Origin: Planctomycetota bacterium
GTDB taxonomy: Bacteria > Planctomycetota > Planctomycetia > Pirellulales > PLA5
Assembly (NCBI GenBank): GCA_003576845.1
Contig: QEVJ01000008.1
Location: 1-64,000 of the forward strand
Reading direction: 5' to 3'
DNA length: 64,000 bases
The notes beneath the pieces were generated by a model. The model saw only the letters and a list, made by a program, of their open reading frames with translations, was not told the origin of the DNA and did no database searches. Shown one piece after another: positions 35,140-45,116 of the stretch. Position 1 is the first letter of the stretch, and the number at the start of each line of letters is the position of its first letter. Position numbers and translations under genes: made by a program.

Positions 35140-35925
35140 ATGAACGCGCTAGCAGGCATTGCACTTTCCATCCTCGCGGCGTCCGCGCCCCCGGCCGATA
35201 CCGGAGCGTCCACCGCGGGCAATCGCTCGGCGATCGACCTTCGCCAGTCGGTCGAACGTCTGGTCGCCGCCGAAGCCGCGGCAAAGAACTCGGCCGATCG
35301 GGTCGCTGCCCTGCGCGAAATCGTTTCGCTCTCCCGCGAAATTGCCGCGCATCCCACGCTCGGCAAGCACGCCACCGCGTCGCTACAGAATCGCCTTATC
35401 GGGCGACTTAAGCGGGCCGCCGCCGAACTGAGGGCCGACGCGAAACCGGTTGCCGCCAAGGCCCCGGTGACGATTGCGGCGCATCCAGCGGACGCCGCCC
35501 TCCTCGCGCAACGCGGCGGCGGTTTGCCGGTCGAGGCGGTCCGAAGCGCCGACCATGCCGAAGCGCTCGCCGAGTTGTTCGAGGGTACCGTCGCACCCGA
35601 GTCGTGGGAGAAAGTCGGCGGTCCCGGCGTCATCCGCGTCTTTCCCGGCAACCGCGGCGACGGCGGCGCGGGCGGTCTCTTCGCCCAGGTCCAAGGCCAG
35701 GGCAACAATTCTGGCGGAGGCCGCGCCCCGCTGGCGCTCGACAATGATCGAAGCCAGGAACTCATCGACTTGATCCAAGAAGTCGTCGCCCCGCAATCGT
35801 GGGATGTAAACGGCGGCGTCGGCGCGGCGGTGTTCTTCAAGAACAAGAATGCCCTCGTCGTCCGCCAGACCCAAGACGTCCACGAAGGGCTGTTCGACGT
35901 GGTCAATCGGTTGCAGCGCAACTGA
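35140..35925 (+). CDS. exported protein with secretin-STN-like C-terminal motif
   Basis: The ATG at 35140 has GGGAG eight bases upstream and gives 261 residues with a short signal peptide (MNALAGIALSILAASAPPAD). The middle is helical and Ala/Arg-rich. Two related segments occur: VAPESWEKVGGPGVIRVFPG and, near the end, VAPQSWDVNGGVGAAVFFKN followed by ALVVRQTQDVHEGLFDVVNR. This repeated VxPxSWxxxGGxGxI plus LxVxQTxxVHxxI pattern recurs in planctomycete secretin-like N-terminal domains. The function is unknown. Confidence 0.6.
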   Translation: MNALAGIALSILAASAPPADTGASTAGNRSAIDLRQSVERLVAAEAAAKNSADRVAALREIVSLSREIAAHPTLGKHATASLQNRLIGRLKRAAAELRADAKPVAAKAPVTIAAHPADAALLAQRGGGLPVEAVRSADHAEALAELFEGTVAPESWEKVGGPGVIRVFPGNRGDGGAGGLFAQVQGQGNNSGGGRAPLALDNDRSQELIDLIQEVVAPQSWDVNGGVGAAVFFKNKNALVVRQTQDVHEGLFDVVNRLQRN

Positions 35926-35977
35926 TGGTGACAGCGAATTGCGGCCCGCCGTCGAATGGCGTTTGGGCGTTGGACCG

Positions 35978-37705
35978 TCAAAGGTGCTTCGCGATCGTGG
36001 CGAGCAACGCGCCGCGGTCGATCGGTTTGGCTGCGTAATCGGTGCATCCCGCGTCGAGGCATTTCTGGCGGTCGCCGCTCATCGCGTTTGCGGTCAGGGC
36101 TATGATCGGCCGATCGAATCCGTGCGCGCGCAATCGTCGGGTCGCTTCGTATCCGTCGCAGACGGGCATTTGCATGTCCATCAGGACGACGTCGAACGCC
36201 GCCGGCCCGCTTGGATCGTCTTTGGCGGCGGCGAGCACCGTTTCGACGGCAAGCTGGCCGTTCTCGACGATAGTCACGTCCGCGCCGGCCTTCCGGAGGA
36301 TAAACGAGATCAGCCGCTGGTTGTCGACGCCGTCTTCCGCGAGCATGAGCCGGCACCTCAACGTAGAGTGTCCCGAGGGCGTCGGTTGCGGCGATTGCGA
36401 CGGCGCATCGTGCCGAAGCGTGCTCGCCGCATGATCGCCATAGGCGGTCACGGTCGCGGCGGCTTCGTCGACAACGGCCGGGGCATCGATCGTGAGCCGA
36501 AACGTGCTGCCGACCCCGGCCCGGCTTGAGACCGTGAGATCGCCGCCCATCAGGCGTGCGAGCAGCCGCGCGATGGTCAAACCCAGGCCGGTTCCGCCGA
36601 ATCGCCGGGTGGTCGAGGAGTCGGCTTGCGTAAACGGATTGAACAGCCGCTCCATCTGATCGCTCGTCATGCCGATGCCCGAATCGACGACGGCGATCTC
36701 GAGCAGACTGGCCTGGGCGTCGGCGCGGCGCACTTCGACGCGTACCGATCCGGACTCGGTAAACTTGAGGGCATTGCCGACGAGGTTGATGAGAATCTGC
36801 TTGAGGCGCGTCGGATCAGTGAGAACGACCCTCGGCACGTCGGGTTGGATTTCGAATCGAAGCGACAGTCCTTTATCCCGCGCACGACCGCGAAGCAGTG
36901 CATCAACTTCGCCGACCAGCCGGCGGATTTCGTGCGCGATCGACTCGACGGTCATCTTGCCGGCTTCGATCTTCGAGATGTCCAGGATATCGTTGATGAT
37001 CGTCAGGAGGTGCTCCCCGTTGATCTTGATCGTGCGGAGCCATTCTCCCGCCGTACCCGCGGCGCCGAATTCGTCGAGCAGCAAGTCCGTATAGCCCAGA
37101 ATCGCCGTCATCGGCGTACGAATCTCGTGGCTCATGTTAGCCAGAAACGCGCTCTTCGTGCGATTGGCGAACTCGGCCTCCTCGCGGGCGAACTGGGCCT
37201 CGAAATTGGCCAGTTCGACGGTGATCGCGTATTGTTCAAGTTGCGTTTGGGCCGCGGTGGCAGCGTCGTTCGAAGCCACAAGACGCTGCTCGTTCTCCGC
37301 CAGGGCTTGCTGGGCTTGCTTTTGCCCCGCAATATCAACCGCGACCGCGACATAGCATCCTTGGCGCCCGTCGGAGTCTCCACACGGCGCGACTTGCACG
37401 CGGAACCATCGCATTGCCCCATCGCAGCGAATGAGCCGCAGTTCGATCTGACCCACTCCGCAGCATGGTAGCGTTTGACCGCAGAATTCGCGCCACCTGA
37501 AGCGGTCTTCTTCGCGGAGCGTGCGGTCCCAGGCGGCGTCGAAAGCCTCGCCTTCGGCGGGGGAAACGTAAGCTCTCCACTCGAAGTTGACTCGGTCGAT
37601 CTCGCCGGATCGGCCGATCGTCCAGAGCATCAGTGGCGCCGCCTCAATGATGGTGGCGGACTGATCCCGAACCGAGCGCGCAACATCTAGACTAGCGACT
37701 GTCAT
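35978..37705 (-). CDS. hybrid sensor histidine kinase with receiver domain
   Basis: From the ATG at 37705 the protein is 575 residues; a TTG at 37810 would add 35. A PAS-like sensor part ([20 protein letters not shown] onward) is followed by a short coiled stretch. The HisKA box is [20 protein letters not shown], with the phosphorylated His in SHEIRTP. A HATPase domain follows ([38 protein letters not shown]). The C-terminal receiver has acidic AEDGVDN, the phospho-acceptor [13 protein letters not shown] and AKP near the end. No membrane helices are seen, so it probably senses a cytoplasmic signal. No response regulator lies beside it. Confidence 0.88.
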   Translation of the reverse strand: MTVASLDVARSVRDQSATIIEAAPLMLWTIGRSGEIDRVNFEWRAYVSPAEGEAFDAAWDRTLREEDRFRWREFCGQTLPCCGVGQIELRLIRCDGAMRWFRVQVAPCGDSDGRQGCYVAVAVDIAGQKQAQQALAENEQRLVASNDAATAAQTQLEQYAITVELANFEAQFAREEAEFANRTKSAFLANMSHEIRTPMTAILGYTDLLLDEFGAAGTAGEWLRTIKINGEHLLTIINDILDISKIEAGKMTVESIAHEIRRLVGEVDALLRGRARDKGLSLRFEIQPDVPRVVLTDPTRLKQILINLVGNALKFTESGSVRVEVRRADAQASLLEIAVVDSGIGMTSDQMERLFNPFTQADSSTTRRFGGTGLGLTIARLLARLMGGDLTVSSRAGVGSTFRLTIDAPAVVDEAAATVTAYGDHAASTLRHDAPSQSPQPTPSGHSTLRCRLMLAEDGVDNQRLISFILRKAGADVTIVENGQLAVETVLAAAKDDPSGPAAFDVVLMDMQMPVCDGYEATRRLRAHGFDRPIIALTANAMSGDRQKCLDAGCTDYAAKPIDRGALLATIAKHL

Positions 37706-38023
37706 GGCATCGCTTATGGGAACGGCGAAAACGGCGTGATGCGTCCACGAATCGCAGGTGCGGATCTCGCGGAAGAAACGAGTTCCAAGATCGTTGCTGG
37801 GGCTATGCAAGAATAGCTCACCCTACTGCGCGGGAGTGCAAAAAATGCGCCAGTCCGCACCACCGCCACAGCAAGCTTCGACAGCGCACTACATCAAGGA
37901 AAGCAAGCGCCGGAAATACGGACGTGCATCGAATGCGTAACGGCCGGCAATAACGACTTAATTGAGTGACGCGGCAACCCTACCCGTGGATTACCGCAAA
38001 GTCATTTTTGCCAACTAGCGCGC
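37706..38023. other. intergenic region, nothing identified
   Basis: These roughly 320 bases lie between the DUF1080 stop and the hybrid kinase start, both leftward. The kinase promoter is expected here. No repeat or fold was recognised. If the TTG at 37810 is used, the gap is shorter. Confidence 0.35.
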
Positions 38024-38866
38024 CTATCGGTCGTCAATCTCGGGAGGCGAGTCGGGTTCTTTGACCGTCGTCACTGCGATGTTCTTCACCGCCCCAGTCG
38101 TGCGCCATGTGGCGATGCCGAGCGGCTTGGATTCCTCGACTTCGAGGCGAATCGACAGTTGGCGGTCGCCGACGGTAAGGTCGACGACCTTTTCCTTGTC
38201 GAGCCAAGCTTCGATTTTCTTCTCGGTCACGCGAACGCGGACTTTGTACCACTTGCCGGACTCGAACTCTTTGTAGGAACTCGTCGCGTTTTCCGACGCG
38301 TCGTGGCCGTCGACGCTGGAAAGCCCGACGACGCCGCCACCCCAGCCGCCGAGGATCAGCGTGCACGGCCACACTTCGTCCTTCTTCTCCTTGTCGCGGC
38401 GCGGATGATCGGCCGCGGGCTGGACCGGGAAGGTGAGGCCGCAGAAGAAGTCGCTCCCGTCGACGCGCATCGCTTCGAGCGACAGTTCGTAGTTCGTCGT
38501 CGGAAACTTGCCCTTGTACGTGATGCCGCTGCACCCTTCGCCGAAACCGATGACGATCCGCCCGTCTTCGACCTTCACCCGGCCCTGCGTCGGAAACCCG
38601 CTCTCCTTCCAATCGCCGAGCGACTTGCCGTCGAACAGCGAGCGGGGTTTTGATTCGTCCTTTGTGCCCGGCTGGGCGACCTCCGCCTCGTCATCTTTCG
38701 CCTTCTCAACGTTCGCCTTGTCCGGTTTCGCCGTCGGTTTGTCGGACGCCTTGGGTGCCGCGGACGGCGTTTCATCCGCTACGGCGAACCAGCCAAATGA
38801 CACGGTCGCCGCAAGCACGAGGCCGAAATAGCGAAACCGAACGATCGTGGCGCTGCGATGGGACAT
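38024..38866 (-). CDS. DUF1080 exported carbohydrate-domain protein
   Basis: The 280-residue protein has a signal peptide (FGLVLAATVSFGWFAVADE) and a charged Lys/Glu linker to about residue 70. A DUF1080 domain follows: SLFDGKSLGDWKESG, then GRIVIGFGEGCSGI, FPTTNYELSLEAMRVDG and GKWYKVRVRVTEKKIEAWLD. The domain has a concanavalin-like fold and includes 3-keto-glycoside hydrolases. The gene is the last of a leftward run with the pentaheme PA14 protein (46 bases upstream) and a DUF3500 gene, suggesting a shared polysaccharide-related role. Confidence 0.82.
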   Translation of the reverse strand: MSHRSATIVRFRYFGLVLAATVSFGWFAVADETPSAAPKASDKPTAKPDKANVEKAKDDEAEVAQPGTKDESKPRSLFDGKSLGDWKESGFPTQGRVKVEDGRIVIGFGEGCSGITYKGKFPTTNYELSLEAMRVDGSDFFCGLTFPVQPAADHPRRDKEKKDEVWPCTLILGGWGGGVVGLSSVDGHDASENATSSYKEFESGKWYKVRVRVTEKKIEAWLDKEKVVDLTVGDRQLSIRLEVEESKPLGIATWRTTGAVKNIAVTTVKEPDSPPEIDDR

Positions 38867-38912
38867 GGTTCACCTGGAGTTGCAATCTCGGACCTGTAAA
38901 CTGCCAACCTGC

Positions 38913-41810
38913 TTACCACACGTATCTTACGACGACATTCGCCTTGCCGTGGTCGAACGGAATCGGCACGAGAAGCTCACTTAGCTCCAAGCGCCGAATC
39001 AGCGGCTCGACGGCAGTGGTCGTTTCGAAGCGAAGCGTCATTCGGCCGTCGACCGAATACCCGCCGTCGGTTTGCTTTTCGATTTTGTCGCCGACGGCGG
39101 CCCGGAAGTAAATGTTGATCGGTTCGCCCGGCGCGGTCAATGTCAGGCGGCGTGCGAGTACGACGCCGTCGGCGCCCACTTCGTCGGACGGAAGATCCTC
39201 GACTCGAATCGCACCGAAGTCGTAGCGAAACGCGGGCCGGCGGTCCGCATCGAGCCGGTAGCCGTGGAACCTATAGCCGGCCGCGCTGCCGGTTTCCTTC
39301 GGCCAGGGCGTGTTCTCGCGATCCGCGAGCACGGCCAGCGGCGAACCTTCGACGAGCCGCAACACGTCGTCGCCGAGCGGGGCGACGTTGCCCGCGCCGC
39401 GGTCCTGCCAATGCCGCGAGGCATCGAGAAACCGGCCCTTCCAAATGAGCGCAAGCCGTAGGGCGTTGGGATCGAAGGCAAGGTTCACCTGCTCCGGATA
39501 GCCAACGGCGATCCCGCGCGGACCCGCAATGTCCAGAAACCCGCGATACACGACCGGCTCGCCGCCGACGATTAACTCCAAGCTTTGCCGAACGACGCCG
39601 TCGGGAATCCGCGCTTTGCGCCCGTCGGCGAGGTACGTCAGCACGGCGTTGAGCTGGCGGTGCGTGTCGCCGTCGAGAATTTCCGGCCGCGTGCTCTTGC
39701 CCGCCGGCCAGGCTTGCGGCATCCGCGTGCCGGGGCGCAAGGCTTGCGGGTCCAGCAAGTAGCGGTGCAGCCACTCGCGCCGCAGCCGTTCGCCCATGAT
39801 CGCCAGGTCCATCGCCTGAATACCGCTCGATTTGTGCCCGTTGAACATGTGGCACGAGATGCACGTGAGTCCGCCCTTGCCGACGAGCTTCCAACCGGCG
39901 TGCCGGGCCTGGTTGGGTGCGTCGGCGACCTTTGGCAGCGCGAACTCGCGGCGATCGACGGCGAGCAAATCGGCGGCGAGCGTGCCGAGGTTCGCCGCGC
40001 CGAAGTGCGGCATGTGAGCGTACATGTAAGGGCGTGCGACCGCGCCGCCGGCGAGCACCGCATCGAGCGCCTTGTCTTGCAGCTTGTCGCCCACTCCGCC
40101 GAGCAACGGCGGCAAGCGACCTTCGTCGCCCAGGTCCTTGTCGTCGGCGGTAAAGAACTCGTTGCGCGCGGCGGGGACGCCGCCGATGCCGTCCCGCGCG
40201 TGGCAGGCGTAACAGTTGAGCGTCTGCATCGTGCGATGCACGCGCGCGGCGGCGGTCTCCGCGACCAGCTTGCTCTGGCGAATCGCGGCCAGCGCGGCGG
40301 CGAGGGCGCTTCGCTGTGCGGCGCTCAGGCGATAGTCGGGTACTTCGCCGACGGGCGGGTCGGCGAGACAGCCGCGGCCCGCATCAAGGTTCGCGAGCGG
40401 CGGCGCGGCGATTCTGGAAACGATCTGCTCGAAGCCGGGGCCAAGCGGATGGCACGACGCACAGCCAACGTTGGCGAAAAGCGCTTTGCCCTTGGCGACG
40501 AGTTGCTCGTCCAACTCGAACTTCGGCCGATTCGTCACCGGCTTGTCCGTCGCGGAAAGGACGCTGGCCGGAACGGGTTTGCGCTCGATGCCGGGTCCGG
40601 AGTATTCGAGGTTCAGCACTTCTTCGCCGCCGTTTTCGAAGTATTCGACGCGGATCGCGTGCAAACCGGGCGGCAGGCGAACGCGGCCGTCCTTGGTCGA
40701 CGGACTGTGAACGCCGCCGTGGTCGATCACCACGCGGTCGTCGATCGAGAGCCGAGAACCGTCGTCGGACGTGAGCCAGAATCGGTAACGCCCTTCCTCG
40801 GCGATGTTCAGAAAACCGTCGAACCGCAGGCCAAAGCCATCCTTGCGGCGCTCGGGACCGAGACCGAACGACGACGCATTACCGGTAGACACGGGCGCGA
40901 GGCGGTCGAAGTCGGGAATGTCGTTCCAGTTGCCTTCGTAATACGCATACTTCAGCGGCGCGGGAGCGTCCGTGTCTTTGAGCAGGTAGTTGGCCAGGTC
41001 GTCGGCTTGGGCGGCGGTGAGGGCCATGTGCGGCATCCGGCCCGACGGCCGCACGGCAAGCGGATCGCGGAGGAAGGCAGCCAGGCCGGCGATCGAGTAT
41101 TTCCGTTCGAGCTTACCCAGCGGAACCGACGGCCCGAGCGGCTCGTCGAGGTCGACGGAGAGCGCCCTCCGCGGAGCATGGCAGGCGACGCAGCCGACCG
41201 AGTGAAACAGCGTCTCGCCGCGGGCGATCGCCGTGCCGTCCGGCGCGGAAAGCGCGAACGTAGATTTGCGAATCGACATCAGGTAGTGCGTCAGTGCTTC
41301 GGCCGCGCGACCGCGCTGAGCCTCGGGCAGCGTCGCGAGCACGGCCGGCATCGTCGTGCCGGGCTTGGTCGCATAAGGGTCGTAGATGTATTGCCCGACG
41401 TGCTCGATGTCCGCCCGACCGGCGACGTCACCCAAGAGCGGCGCTTGCTTGGGCGAGATCAATGACTTGGCCTGTCCTTCGGCGGCGTGGCACGAGGTGC
41501 AATTCAGATCGCCGAGCAATAACAAGCCGAGCGCCACGCGATCGGCGCCCGCATCCGCATTGAAGCGCTCGAACGGGGCGACGATCGGGCGATCAGGAAT
41601 GGCCCCGACCTCGCCCGTCGTCGGATTCGGCCGGCGGTCGGCTTCGGAGACTTCCGCTTTTGCGTCCTCGTCGCCATCGCCGGCAACCGCATCCTCCGCC
41701 GCACGCGCGCCGACGCTCCGTACGATCAAGCCGAGTGCAACTATCGCAATGGTCCAAACCAACTGCGAGCGCACGATGCGCGCGTCGCGACTCTGTGACG
41801 TCCAAAACAT
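38913..41810 (-). CDS. large multi-heme cytochrome c protein with PA14 domain
   Basis: From the ATG at 41810 the protein is 965 residues; an upstream start at 41876 would add 22. A hydrophobic leader lies near LVWTIAIVALGLIVRSVGAR. Five CxxCH heme c sites occur: CTSCH, CVACH, CASCH, CYACH and CISCH. Between the second and third is a PA14-like carbohydrate-binding domain (GLRFDGFLNIAEEGRYRFWL then SDDGSRLSIDDRVVIDHGG). This is the planctomycete-specific large-cytochrome layout, thought to be exported and linked to sugar oxidation. It lies between DUF3500 and DUF1080 genes on the same strand. The electron partner is unknown. Confidence 0.82.
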   Translation of the reverse strand: MFWTSQSRDARIVRSQLVWTIAIVALGLIVRSVGARAAEDAVAGDGDEDAKAEVSEADRRPNPTTGEVGAIPDRPIVAPFERFNADAGADRVALGLLLLGDLNCTSCHAAEGQAKSLISPKQAPLLGDVAGRADIEHVGQYIYDPYATKPGTTMPAVLATLPEAQRGRAAEALTHYLMSIRKSTFALSAPDGTAIARGETLFHSVGCVACHAPRRALSVDLDEPLGPSVPLGKLERKYSIAGLAAFLRDPLAVRPSGRMPHMALTAAQADDLANYLLKDTDAPAPLKYAYYEGNWNDIPDFDRLAPVSTGNASSFGLGPERRKDGFGLRFDGFLNIAEEGRYRFWLTSDDGSRLSIDDRVVIDHGGVHSPSTKDGRVRLPPGLHAIRVEYFENGGEEVLNLEYSGPGIERKPVPASVLSATDKPVTNRPKFELDEQLVAKGKALFANVGCASCHPLGPGFEQIVSRIAAPPLANLDAGRGCLADPPVGEVPDYRLSAAQRSALAAALAAIRQSKLVAETAAARVHRTMQTLNCYACHARDGIGGVPAARNEFFTADDKDLGDEGRLPPLLGGVGDKLQDKALDAVLAGGAVARPYMYAHMPHFGAANLGTLAADLLAVDRREFALPKVADAPNQARHAGWKLVGKGGLTCISCHMFNGHKSSGIQAMDLAIMGERLRREWLHRYLLDPQALRPGTRMPQAWPAGKSTRPEILDGDTHRQLNAVLTYLADGRKARIPDGVVRQSLELIVGGEPVVYRGFLDIAGPRGIAVGYPEQVNLAFDPNALRLALIWKGRFLDASRHWQDRGAGNVAPLGDDVLRLVEGSPLAVLADRENTPWPKETGSAAGYRFHGYRLDADRRPAFRYDFGAIRVEDLPSDEVGADGVVLARRLTLTAPGEPINIYFRAAVGDKIEKQTDGGYSVDGRMTLRFETTTAVEPLIRRLELSELLVPIPFDHGKANVVVRYVW

Positions 41811-41898
41811 GTGCGAACTCGGCAGGCGTATGAGGCAGGAATGACGAGCAGCGATTGAGGCAGGCGCAAACGGCAAGAAGCCTGGAAAGCCCCGATCC

Positions 41899-42954
41899 CT
41901 ATTCCTTCACCGGAATCGCAAAATCGCCCGCCGTGTCGCGCCACACGGAATGGATGTGGTTGGCGGGATTGCCGGCGGAGTCGGGCTGGGTATTGACGAA
42001 TTCGATCTGGAACGTCGGGCCTTCGACGCGATAGTAGTGGCCCATGCCAGATTCCATCGCGCCGGCCCATGCGAACTGCACGTTGTCGAACCCAGCCTTG
42101 TCGATCGCGGCAAGCCGCGCTTCGGCGATGGCGGCCGGCATCGCCTGAGCGTAAACGTCGACCAGCTTGCGAAGCGTTTCTTGCTGTTCCTTCGAGAGAT
42201 CCTTGGCGGCCACTCCAACCGGCTTTTCTTGCCGCGGCTGAGGCGTCCCCGCGCCGCGAATGTCGCCGGGGGCCTTCTTGTCGATCAGAGCCACGGCCAG
42301 GTGCTCTTTCGAGAGCGAATTGACGAGCTTGAAGCCGAGATCTTCCTCGGCGGCGAGCACGCGCGTCCCCTTCTTGGGACCGGCCGCGTAATCGCCCTTG
42401 ATCGTGGCCGGGTTCGCTCCTAGAAACTGCGGCGTCGTACCGACGAGCTCGTTCTTATCGACCACGAAATTCAGCGACAGGTGATGTCCCTCGACGGAGA
42501 GTCCCCATTTGCCGTCGGCCGTGGGTTTGCCGAACAGAGTGAAGTAATAACGCTCCGGATCGCGAATCGGCGACCCCGTGCGCGTCTTTTCGAGTTCGTG
42601 CAGCAGGGCTTCAAGCTGCATGATCGTCGTCGATTTGTCGTAGCCGGCCTGACTGAGGGCGGAACGCAACAGCGCGTGGGCCGCCTTGCGCTGTTCCTCG
42701 CTCATGTTCTTGACTTGCAGGCCCTTGCGCTCGGCCATGGGAATAAAATGCCAGCCGACGCGCTTGGGGCTATCGAAGTCGAGGACGGTGGTCGCCCGTT
42801 GCTCGTCGGAGAGTGTCGCGACGAACTTTTCGGCGGCGGCCGTCATGCCGACGCCCGGATTGTCGCGGTTGACGAACGCGAAGCCGGCCGAAACGGCGAG
42901 GAGCGCGGTGAGAACGGCGAATCGCTGCGTCGTTTTTTTGGAAAGCGTTTTCAT
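41899..42954 (-). CDS. DUF3500 exported protein
   Basis: The 351-residue protein has a signal-like leader (FAVLTALLAVSAGFAFVN). The body matches DUF3500: VGWHFIPMAERKGLQVKNMS, then YYFTLFGKPTADGKWGLSVE with GHHLSLNF, and a late HIHSVWRDTAGDF. The family's function is not established. It is the first gene of a leftward run with the pentaheme and DUF1080 genes, 88 bases before the former. Confidence 0.82.
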   Translation of the reverse strand: MKTLSKKTTQRFAVLTALLAVSAGFAFVNRDNPGVGMTAAAEKFVATLSDEQRATTVLDFDSPKRVGWHFIPMAERKGLQVKNMSEEQRKAAHALLRSALSQAGYDKSTTIMQLEALLHELEKTRTGSPIRDPERYYFTLFGKPTADGKWGLSVEGHHLSLNFVVDKNELVGTTPQFLGANPATIKGDYAAGPKKGTRVLAAEEDLGFKLVNSLSKEHLAVALIDKKAPGDIRGAGTPQPRQEKPVGVAAKDLSKEQQETLRKLVDVYAQAMPAAIAEARLAAIDKAGFDNVQFAWAGAMESGMGHYYRVEGPTFQIEFVNTQPDSAGNPANHIHSVWRDTAGDFAIPVKE

Positions 42955-43129
42955 TGGGATAAGGCGGGATCAAAAGGCGGGGTCGCCGCAACGGAGAGGC
43001 GGCAACGATGCGGGGTGGAAGGACGAATCAAGCGTCGCGGAAAAGTATAGCTGGACCGGCGAGGAATTACCAACTTTGCCCGACGGCCCATTGACCCGCC
43101 CGGACTGCATTTTCCCGGGGGCAACCGCC

Positions 43130-43158
43130 TCGACCGACGCCCAGGGATTGGCTAGAAT
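43130..43158 (+). promoter_or_regulatory. candidate sigma-70 promoter for rplU
   Basis: TCGACC at 43130-43135 and TAGAAT at 43153-43158 are separated by 17 bases, a standard spacing. This places the transcript start near 43165, leaving a leader of about 85 bases before the L21 start codon. Confidence 0.4.
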
Positions 43159-43192
43159 CACGGTTTCCCAAAAATACGATGACCCTAGCTAG

Positions 43193-43225
43193 GGCAAGCG
43201 GCGCCGCGTGGTGTGCGCTCTTGCC
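43193..43225 (+). promoter_or_regulatory. hairpin in the rplU leader
   Basis: GGCAA at 43193-43197 pairs with TTGCC at 43221-43225, and GCG next to it pairs with CGC at 43216-43218 after a two-base bulge. It ends 24 bases before the rplU ATG. Ribosomal protein operons often have autoregulatory leaders, and an L21 leader is known in some bacteria; similarity to that leader was not established here. Confidence 0.3.
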
Positions 43226-43249
43226 GACGAGAATCCGAAAGGCGATTTC

Positions 43250-43564
43250 ATGTACGCGATCATCGACCAGGACGGACGCCAATATCAGGTCGCTGCCGGC
43301 GACGTGCTCAAGATCGACCTTCGCGACGACGCACCCGGTTCGGAGATCCGGTTCGACCGCGTGTTGGCGATTTGCGACGGTCCGGCGACAAAAATCGGGC
43401 AGCCCCACGTGACGGGGGCCGTGGTTCACGCCCAAGTGCTCGGCAAAAAGCCGGAAAAGAAGCTCGTCGTCCAGAAGCTTCGTCGCCGCAAGAACTCGCG
43501 CCGCAAGACGGGCCACCGCCAGTGGATGACTGAGGTCAAGATCACGGCGATCGAAGCGTCGTAA
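43250..43564 (+). CDS. rplU: 50S ribosomal protein L21
   Basis: The ATG at 43250, with AAAGG upstream, gives 104 residues, the normal L21 length. The sequence [20 protein letters not shown] and the basic [16 protein letters not shown] near the end, followed by [11 protein letters not shown], are diagnostic. L21 binds 23S rRNA in the large subunit. It is usually followed by rpmA (L27), which is absent here: the next gene encodes a DnaJ-type protein. Confidence 0.95.
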   Translation: MYAIIDQDGRQYQVAAGDVLKIDLRDDAPGSEIRFDRVLAICDGPATKIGQPHVTGAVVHAQVLGKKPEKKLVVQKLRRRKNSRRKTGHRQWMTEVKITAIEAS

Positions 43565-43712
43565 TTCGCCGCCCGGTCTATCGCGATTCGCTCGCGGCGC
43601 GACTCGCTCGGTTGGCTTTGCCGCGGTCGCGCGGTATCGTTCTAAGAGCGACCTGTTCGCATGCCGCGCCGAACGCATGTCGGCGCTGGTGCGAGTTCCA
43701 CGCGTGCGGCTT

Positions 43713-44666
43713 ATGGACGAAGACTATTACAGCATTCTGGGCGTGCCGCGGTCGGCTTCGCAGGCCGATATCCAGAAGGCCTATCGCCAACTCGCCCGTA
43801 AGTATCACCCCGACGTCAATCCCGACGACGGCTCGGCCAAAACCAAGTTTCAGCAGGTTCAGCGGGCGTTCGAGGTGCTCAACGACGCCAAAAAGCGGGA
43901 GATGTACGACCGCTACGGCAGCGGCTTCGAGCAGGCCGGTCAGGGTGGACCGCAAGGCGGGCCCTTTCAGTGGCGGACGACATCCGGCGGCGGCGGACCG
44001 GAAGGCTTCGACTTTAGCCAAATGTTCGGCGAAAGCGGCGGCGGATTTGCCGATATCTTTCGTAAATTCGCCGGTGGCGCGGCGGCGGGACCAAGCGCCG
44101 CCGGGAGAACCGCGCCCCGCCGCGGGGCCGACCTGCACCACGAACTCACCGTCCCGTTCGCCACCGCCGTCAAAGGGGGCGAGGTGGAATTCGCCGTCCT
44201 CCGCGAAGACGGAAAGCAAGAGACCATCCGGGCGAAAGTGCCGGCCGGCATCGAAGACGGCAAGCGAATTCGCCTTCGCGGGCAAGGCGGCGCCGCGCCG
44301 CGACGCGGTCAACCGGGCGACATCATCATGACGATCCACGTTGCCCCGCACCCGTGCTACACGAGGCGCGGCAATCACCTCGACGTCAAGGTTCCCGTCA
44401 CACTGGCCGAAGCGGCTCTCGGGGCCAAGGTCGACTTACCCACGCCCGACGGCGTCGTGACGCTTACCGTGCCTCCCGGCTCGTCGAGCGGCAAGCGGCT
44501 GCGGCTCAAAGGACGCGGTATCGCGGCGAAAGGCGAGCCGCCGGGCGATTTGTACGCCGAACTGCAAATCGTCCTGCCCGAGAAACTCGACGAAGCGTCG
44601 CTCGACCTGATCCGCAAGCTGGCGCCGCTGGGACCGGATCGTCCGCGCCGCGACCTCGCGTGGTAG
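43713..44666 (+). CDS. DnaJ-type co-chaperone (CbpA-like)
   Basis: From the ATG at 43713 the protein is 317 residues; an ATG at 43677 is in frame. The J-domain ([20 protein letters not shown] then [10 protein letters not shown]) has the HPD motif that stimulates DnaK. A Gly/Phe/Gln-rich segment follows, then two beta-barrel substrate domains ([20 protein letters not shown], and [13 protein letters not shown] with [20 protein letters not shown]). The CxxCxGxG zinc region of DnaJ is missing, so this is a type II, CbpA-like protein. It lies between rplU and rnpA on the same strand. Confidence 0.88.
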   Translation: MDEDYYSILGVPRSASQADIQKAYRQLARKYHPDVNPDDGSAKTKFQQVQRAFEVLNDAKKREMYDRYGSGFEQAGQGGPQGGPFQWRTTSGGGGPEGFDFSQMFGESGGGFADIFRKFAGGAAAGPSAAGRTAPRRGADLHHELTVPFATAVKGGEVEFAVLREDGKQETIRAKVPAGIEDGKRIRLRGQGGAAPRRGQPGDIIMTIHVAPHPCYTRRGNHLDVKVPVTLAEAALGAKVDLPTPDGVVTLTVPPGSSSGKRLRLKGRGIAAKGEPPGDLYAELQIVLPEKLDEASLDLIRKLAPLGPDRPRRDLAW

Positions 44667-44693
44667 TTCGAACGTTCGGCAGCGGAGCCGTGC

Positions 44694-45116
44694 ATGGCCG
44701 AGAGACCGCGACCGTCGCCGCCAAAGTCGCCGGATACCGGAACGAAGGTAGACCAGCGGTTTCTCGCCAAATACCGGCTGCGCAGCCCGGACGACTTTCG
44801 CCGCGCGTACGATCTTCGCTGTTGCGTCTCCGACTCGCGGCTCGTCGTATACGCTCTTAGAAACGACCTGGGCCACCCACGGATCGGCCTGTCGGTGTCG
44901 CGGAAGGTGGGCGGCGCCGTCGTCCGCAATCGTTGCCGCCGGCTATTGCGCGAAGCGTTTCGCTCCGTGCGCACCCGTTTGCCGCAGAACGTCGACCTAG
45001 TGCTGATTCCGCGTCTGGGCTGGACCGACGGGCTGGCCGGGTTGCAGGAATCGCTGGTCGCACTTGCTGGCCGCGCCGCACGCAAGCTCGAACGCGGGGA
45101 AAGGCGCCGGCCATGA
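44694..45116 (+). CDS. rnpA: ribonuclease P protein component
   Basis: RnpA is the protein subunit of RNase P, which matures tRNA 5' ends. The 140-residue protein has the family core FLAKYRLRSPDDFRRAYDLR, then IGLSVSRKVGGAVVRNRCRR and LLREAFR, with the conserved RNR-basic RNA-binding helix. It carries an N-terminal extension of about 20 residues relative to shorter homologues. Its stop overlaps the yidD start by four bases (ATGA). The usual upstream rpmH is not here; the gene follows the DnaJ-type gene by 27 bases. Confidence 0.93.
   Translation: MAERPRPSPPKSPDTGTKVDQRFLAKYRLRSPDDFRRAYDLRCCVSDSRLVVYALRNDLGHPRIGLSVSRKVGGAVVRNRCRRLLREAFRSVRTRLPQNVDLVLIPRLGWTDGLAGLQESLVALAGRAARKLERGERRRP

Noticed and set aside
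39585-41465. 626-residue rightward frame inside the pentaheme gene
   Set aside because: Antisense shadow in high-GC DNA; the opposite strand carries five heme motifs and a PA14 domain.
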